A stretch of 64,000 nucleotides of DNA from an uncultured Collinsella sp. (lineage in GTDB: Bacteria > Actinomycetota > Coriobacteriia > Coriobacteriales > Coriobacteriaceae): the NCBI GenBank assembly GCA_902475245.1, contig CABRYP010000006.1, positions 6,373 to 70,372 on the forward strand, in the 5' to 3' direction. How positions within the stretch are numbered: the first letter of the stretch is position 1; every line of letters begins with the position of its first letter. Of the stretch, positions 60,261-64,000 are shown one piece after another. Below the pieces are notes generated by a model. The model saw only the letters and a program-made list of their open reading frames with translations. It was not told the DNA's origin and ran no database searches. The position numbers and the translations under genes were made by a program.

Positions 60261-63200
60261 GACGCTCACCTCCCTTCGCGCTCGCCTTGCGACGAACGTG
60301 CATCCAGGCTGCAGCGACGCAAAGCATCGCCGCGCCGGCAAGGTACGTCAGAGTGACGCCCGACATACCAGAAAGGGGCAAAGAGGTTGAGTAGGTGTTG
60401 GTGAAGGTGGGGATGGAGGTTTCGGTGAGTTCGTGATCCGTAGTATCGGTGTTTACCCAGTTACCGTCGGAGTCAACGGCCCCCTTCCTGTAGGTCACCT
60501 TACAGCTGATGTCCCTTTTGGAATTATCCGTTGCAACAACCGTGAACTTGTAGACCGAATTATCGAACTTGTAATGCGAGAAAATCGAGCTATCGCCCTT
60601 CTCTCGCACATAGTACGTGAAGGTCTTGGAAGCACCGCGGCCCGGAACATCAGAATCACTCTGCTTCAGACTGGCAAGATTGTACTTAATCTCGCCGAAG
60701 CCCAGGGTCTGGGATTTGTCGCCGTCGGCAGTAGTGGTAATCACGCCGTTGGGGTCGGTCTTAACCGTCTCGGCTTCTTTGAAGCCCGTGTTATCCGCAA
60801 ACTCGAGCGTGAACTCCTTCATCTCGCCACCCTTAACGACCTTAGTCGCCTTGGGAGTCCAAGAGCCGTTGGAGGTGTACCGAGTGTAATTATTGGTGAA
60901 GGTCTTTTCCCCGTCGGGGCCGACAATCGAATAATAGCCTTGCTCGTTCTTTTCCAACGAGTTAGTTGAATCTCCCAGACTCACGCTTGTGATCGTATAG
61001 TTGTGAACGTAAAGAGTAACGTCCAAGTTTGGATCTTCCCTGCTCGGCACATTCATGAGTGGCGTTTGGTTGTCCCGAACCGTCACCACAATCTTGTACA
61101 CGGTTGAGTCGTACGTGATGTCGGGATCGTACGTGATGCCGGGATCATTGCCAGCATTTTCGACCAAATAGTATGTAATCTCGTTAGCCTTAACAGTCTT
61201 ATCAATGAGCTGTTCGCCAAGGTCAAAGGTGATGTTACCGTTCGCATCATTCTTGGCGGTTCCGACCAAGGTGCAGCCGCCATTGTTGAATTTCTTGTCA
61301 TTCCAAAAGGGCTCCGTCGCGTCATCCGAATCCTTACGGTAGACCGAGAAGGAGAACTTGTCTTTGTCGAGCTTCATGTTTTGATTGGTCTGCTGATTTT
61401 TCAGCGCCTTGGTTGCCTTCAACTTAAGGCTCGGATAGACGTACGTATCCTCAGGCACGCCTAGGTACAAGTCGCCATTCGACATGATGCCGCCACCATG
61501 GTCCCAAGAATAGTTGCCCGTGATGAAAGTTGTCACTTTAGTACCCTGTACTAAGTCAGTCACCGCTTTATCCTTGGCGCTAACACCCGAAGTCAGACCG
61601 ATGCTATTTTTTACCTGAGCAACACCGTTGGCGGGGATGCTGATGCGATTCTTTAGCTCAATGCTTCCCGAGTACTTGGCGTCTATATCGCCAAGCATCT
61701 TGCCGGATACCACTGCGACCGGCGTATTGTGATCCCGCGCTGCGAGGAAGAAATCGGCATGACCGGACTCGCGGAAATCGGGTGAGTTGTATGCCTCTCT
61801 ATCTTCAGTCTTATTAGTATCAGCAATACCACCACCTGAAAGATGGGGCGTACCATCATTACCACTGCCATCTTCCCGTTTGTATTCTATGAAATTAGTA
61901 TCATTGCCAGCAGACGAATTGCCAAAGATTGCCGTGCCCTCAGTGTTCGTTACCAACGTCTTGCCCGTCGGGCAGACTGCAACGCCACCGCCATAGCCGC
62001 CAGCGGTATTACTGCTTATATACGAGTTGTATACAAACAGCCTGCCTGCTTTATCCGCGTTTTTCGAATCACCCTGAACAAAGATGCCGCCGCCGCCCCA
62101 GTCAAAACGAGACATGCAGCAGTTGTTAGTGATGTAAACTTTGCTGCCTGGAGTGCCGTTGTTGTCTGGAGTGTCGCCAATCATCGCGTCAACCTTCTGG
62201 CCCACTCGAATGCCAGCACCCTCAGATCGGAAGCTCACGTTAGAGGCAATATATCCTCCCGTAATGTCGAGCCATGCCATATCTCCTCGATTAAGATTGG
62301 TAACGTAAACGCCGCCGCCAGCTTCCTCGGAATAGTTGCCGGTAATCTGGCCACCGGAAATAGTGACATGGGCGCCGTTATTGGCAGCAAGCCCAGCGCC
62401 GCCATGACAACCACTGCCATCCGTGCCACAGAATTTAGCCATTCTATTATTCGTGATATGGCCACCAGAAACGGTAACTTTACCGCCTGAAGCCATGATG
62501 CCGCCGCCGAGACCGGCACCAGAAGCAAGCGTGCTGTTGCCGGAGATTACGCCACCAGCTATGGTGACCGTGGAAGCGTTGCCAAACACACCGCCGCCAC
62601 TAGGAGCGCGGTTGCCGGCAACTACGCCACCGGTCAAATTAAGGGTCGAAGCGCCGCCACTCGCGTTGGACACCATAATGCCCGCGCCCGCGCCCGAGCT
62701 AGAAGCGCCACACACGTAGCCGCCGCCCATGTTGACGATAGAGCCGCCCTCGGCATAGACCAAGCTGCCAACGCTGCTGCCCTGTTTTTGCGTAATCGCG
62801 CCGCTCACAAGGTTAAACGTGCCGCCCTTGCCTTTTTTGTTATACAGATTGATGAGCCTTAGATTTGCGCTGCTGCCGCCGCACGCCACGATGGCACCTT
62901 TAATCTCAACATCATGTTTGACAAGTGTCTCGGTTGTGCCTGTTTCGTTCGGGGACGATTCGGTCACGTAGTAGGTAAGATTAGATGGAATGTTATCGTT
63001 ATCTTTAACGTAAGTCAGATTGGCGTTCTTGCCATAATTGGCGGCATAGTTGTCATAATTATCGGCATTCAGGCTCTGCCCCCGATCAGTCAGCGGCTGG
63101 CCCCCGCTGACCTTCTCACTCTCCTGCTTGGAATCCATAATTGTAAGTGTTGCGCCGCCAGCAACATCGAATAACGGCTTGTTGTCACTCGAGTGCTTAA

Positions 63201-63771
63201 TCTTACAACCGTTTAGGTCAAGGGTGATATTGATGGGGTTATCGTCAGTTTGTTCAAGCCTAATCTCATCGTTGCATTCAATATTGTTAACAAGCGTAAA
63301 AGTAGCCCGGCCCTCATTATCGCGAAAGCTCTTGTCAGGAAGCTTCGAGCTGAGTTCAGCTCCACTCCTGATTTCATGAGTCGATCCATTCTCTGCAGCA
63401 AGTGCGATCGTGCCCTCGTCGTTAGCATCATCATCCGCAGGCTGCACGGCGCCCTCGGCCTCCGCGTCATCGGCTGTCGAGTCTGGTGCAACGGTATCCT
63501 CGTTCGCCTCATTCTCGGCATCGCTGCTATTCTGGTTTTCGGCGTCCCCGTTGTTGGTGTTTTCTACATCAGTAGACTCAGTTGAGGAACCCCCCCCCAT
63601 CACAGTTTCCTCGGTAGAAACCGTCTGGGCATCGTTGGCGATGGCCTGCGAGATCGGAGGCATGACGAGCGACAGTACCAGGCTCAAAACGGAGGCTCCG
63701 CACAAAACGCCTGCCAGTACACGGCGCGTCGCTTTATTACTCTGCTTAGATTTGTCCGAATTCGCTTTCAT
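60253..63771 (-). CDS. pilus tip adhesin with beta-helix (LPLSG), possibly phase variable
   Basis: 1172 residues. Signal peptide (residues 1-45), a Ser/Asp/Glu/Asn-rich linker (about 50-125), a right-handed beta-helix of repeated GG-rich turns (about 330-690; SGGHITNNRM, ISGGQITGNYSEEAGGGVYV, LDITGGYIASN), then two FctA/Spy0128-type isopeptide pilin domains (about 795-960 and 985-1120), sorting signal LPLSG at 1131, a helix and RRKASAKGG. Likely a surface ligand-binding tip. Codons 58-61 contain a run of nine G, in frame here. GGAGGAG precedes the ATG. Lower GC than neighbours inside the repeats. Confidence 0.88.
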   Translation of the reverse strand: MKANSDKSKQSNKATRRVLAGVLCGASVLSLVLSLVMPPISQAIANDAQTVSTEETVMGGGSSTESTDVENTNNGDAENQNSSDAENEANEDTVAPDSTADDAEAEGAVQPADDDANDEGTIALAAENGSTHEIRSGAELSSKLPDKSFRDNEGRATFTLVNNIECNDEIRLEQTDDNPINITLDLNGCKIKHSSDNKPLFDVAGGATLTIMDSKQESEKVSGGQPLTDRGQSLNADNYDNYAANYGKNANLTYVKDNDNIPSNLTYYVTESSPNETGTTETLVKHDVEIKGAIVACGGSSANLRLINLYNKKGKGGTFNLVSGAITQKQGSSVGSLVYAEGGSIVNMGGGYVCGASSSGAGAGIMVSNASGGASTLNLTGGVVAGNRAPSGGGVFGNASTVTIAGGVISGNSTLASGAGLGGGIMASGGKVTVSGGHITNNRMAKFCGTDGSGCHGGAGLAANNGAHVTISGGQITGNYSEEAGGGVYVTNLNRGDMAWLDITGGYIASNVSFRSEGAGIRVGQKVDAMIGDTPDNNGTPGSKVYITNNCCMSRFDWGGGGIFVQGDSKNADKAGRLFVYNSYISSNTAGGYGGGVAVCPTGKTLVTNTEGTAIFGNSSAGNDTNFIEYKREDGSGNDGTPHLSGGGIADTNKTEDREAYNSPDFRESGHADFFLAARDHNTPVAVVSGKMLGDIDAKYSGSIELKNRISIPANGVAQVKNSIGLTSGVSAKDKAVTDLVQGTKVTTFITGNYSWDHGGGIMSNGDLYLGVPEDTYVYPSLKLKATKALKNQQTNQNMKLDKDKFSFSVYRKDSDDATEPFWNDKKFNNGGCTLVGTAKNDANGNITFDLGEQLIDKTVKANEITYYLVENAGNDPGITYDPDITYDSTVYKIVVTVRDNQTPLMNVPSREDPNLDVTLYVHNYTITSVSLGDSTNSLEKNEQGYYSIVGPDGEKTFTNNYTRYTSNGSWTPKATKVVKGGEMKEFTLEFADNTGFKEAETVKTDPNGVITTTADGDKSQTLGFGEIKYNLASLKQSDSDVPGRGASKTFTYYVREKGDSSIFSHYKFDNSVYKFTVVATDNSKRDISCKVTYRKGAVDSDGNWVNTDTTDHELTETSIPTFTNTYSTSLPLSGMSGVTLTYLAGAAMLCVAAAWMHVRRKASAKGGERRE
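63590..63598 (-). repeat. G9 homopolymer in the tip adhesin gene
   Basis: Nine G on the coding strand (ATG GGG GGG GGT, residues Met58-Gly61), just after the signal peptide. A change of one base would end the protein early. Typical of slipped-strand phase variation. Confidence 0.9.
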
Positions 63772-64000
63772 CGATGTCTCCTCCCCAAGAGACCGCGATC
63801 TTGCTCTTTCACTATCAAACGTATCTGCGCAATCTGTAATTGCGCTCGCTAATGATGCAATTATAACGATTGTATAAACATCTGAGCAGCAAAACCGACA
63901 TTTTTGTGCAAGTTCTCAATTATCTTGACATTTACTCAGATTTGCCTTCGTTTATTCGCTATCTATTTTTTGTTTCTGCTGGTAATTTAGTTGCCATTAT
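63772..64000 (-). promoter_or_regulatory. pilus operon promoter region
   Basis: 229 bp, clearly A+T-rich compared with the window. TATAAT at 63860-63865 (minus strand) is a consensus -10 about 90 bp from the ATG; the -35 is poor. The long 5' leader has no structure I recognise. The distal part holds no gene within the window. Confidence 0.5.

Overview
The window is about 60% GC with dense, mostly GC3-rich genes on both strands. The gene set (type III glutamine synthetase, GatCAB, class C sortase pili, Gram-positive PTS enzymes, an orphan ATPase/BTAD regulator) suggests a high-GC Gram-positive gut anaerobe. My best guess is a Coriobacteriia member close to Collinsella. That placement is inference from style and content; there is no rRNA here to confirm it.

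Layout. 1-6 kb: GyrI-like protein, guaA, a type I asparaginase, a small XRE regulator divergent from an unknown gene across a perfect palindrome, and ychF. 6-11.4 kb: a maltose-6'-phosphate module (GH4 glucosidase, PTS EIICB, zinc dehydrogenase, GntR/UTRA regulator) with GntR-type half sites in the divergent promoter. 11.5-16.6 kb: a polyferredoxin, two glycerol-dehydrogenase paralogues and an iron alcohol dehydrogenase. 17-21.4 kb: two related helical proteins followed by a fused MurT-GatD lipid II amidating enzyme. 21.7-22 kb: tRNA-Glu with an odd repeated 3' tail. 22-25 kb: a flavodoxin-ferredoxin and glnN. 25.5-31.2 kb: metF, a free-standing MetH reactivation domain, metH, and a PFL/DUF711 protein. 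31.2-36 kb: a large cruciform repeat, a codon-usage-mosaic methyltransferase, yhbY, and a 998-residue regulator. 36-41 kb: nagB, EIIA-Glc, glmM, rpsI-rplM, a patatin. 41.4-42.1 kb: tmRNA with tail-derived repeats. 42-50.6 kb: an unknown protein, a PIN protein, a P-type ATPase with a small partner, and a heterodimeric ABC exporter pair divergent from an AraC regulator. 51-54.5 kb: gatCAB. 54.8-63.8 kb: a sortase-assembled pilus locus (large beta-helix tip protein, two pilins, sortase C).

Functional links. The maltose PTS permease has IIC and IIB but no IIA; the lone EIIA-Glc gene near nagB could supply it. nagB and glmM both handle glucosamine phosphates feeding peptidoglycan, and MurT-GatD modifies the same polymer. 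metF, the reactivation domain and metH form one methionine-synthesis operon. EIIA, GlmM, the ribosomal proteins and GatCAB are housekeeping.

The most unusual material is non-coding or small. (1) A tandem pair of about 255-bp cassettes lies between pilin and sortase; each holds a structured plus-strand RNA with a compensatory base change, facing a 49-residue membrane peptide gene that is intact in one copy and broken in the other, resembling a type I toxin-antitoxin unit. (2) tRNA-Glu and tmRNA are both followed, after their terminators, by related cassettes that begin with an inverted copy of that RNA's own T arm. (3) A G9 tract just after the signal peptide of the pilus tip gene looks like a phase-variation switch. 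(4) A 132-bp cruciform with perfect 31-bp arms borders a block of foreign-looking codon usage.
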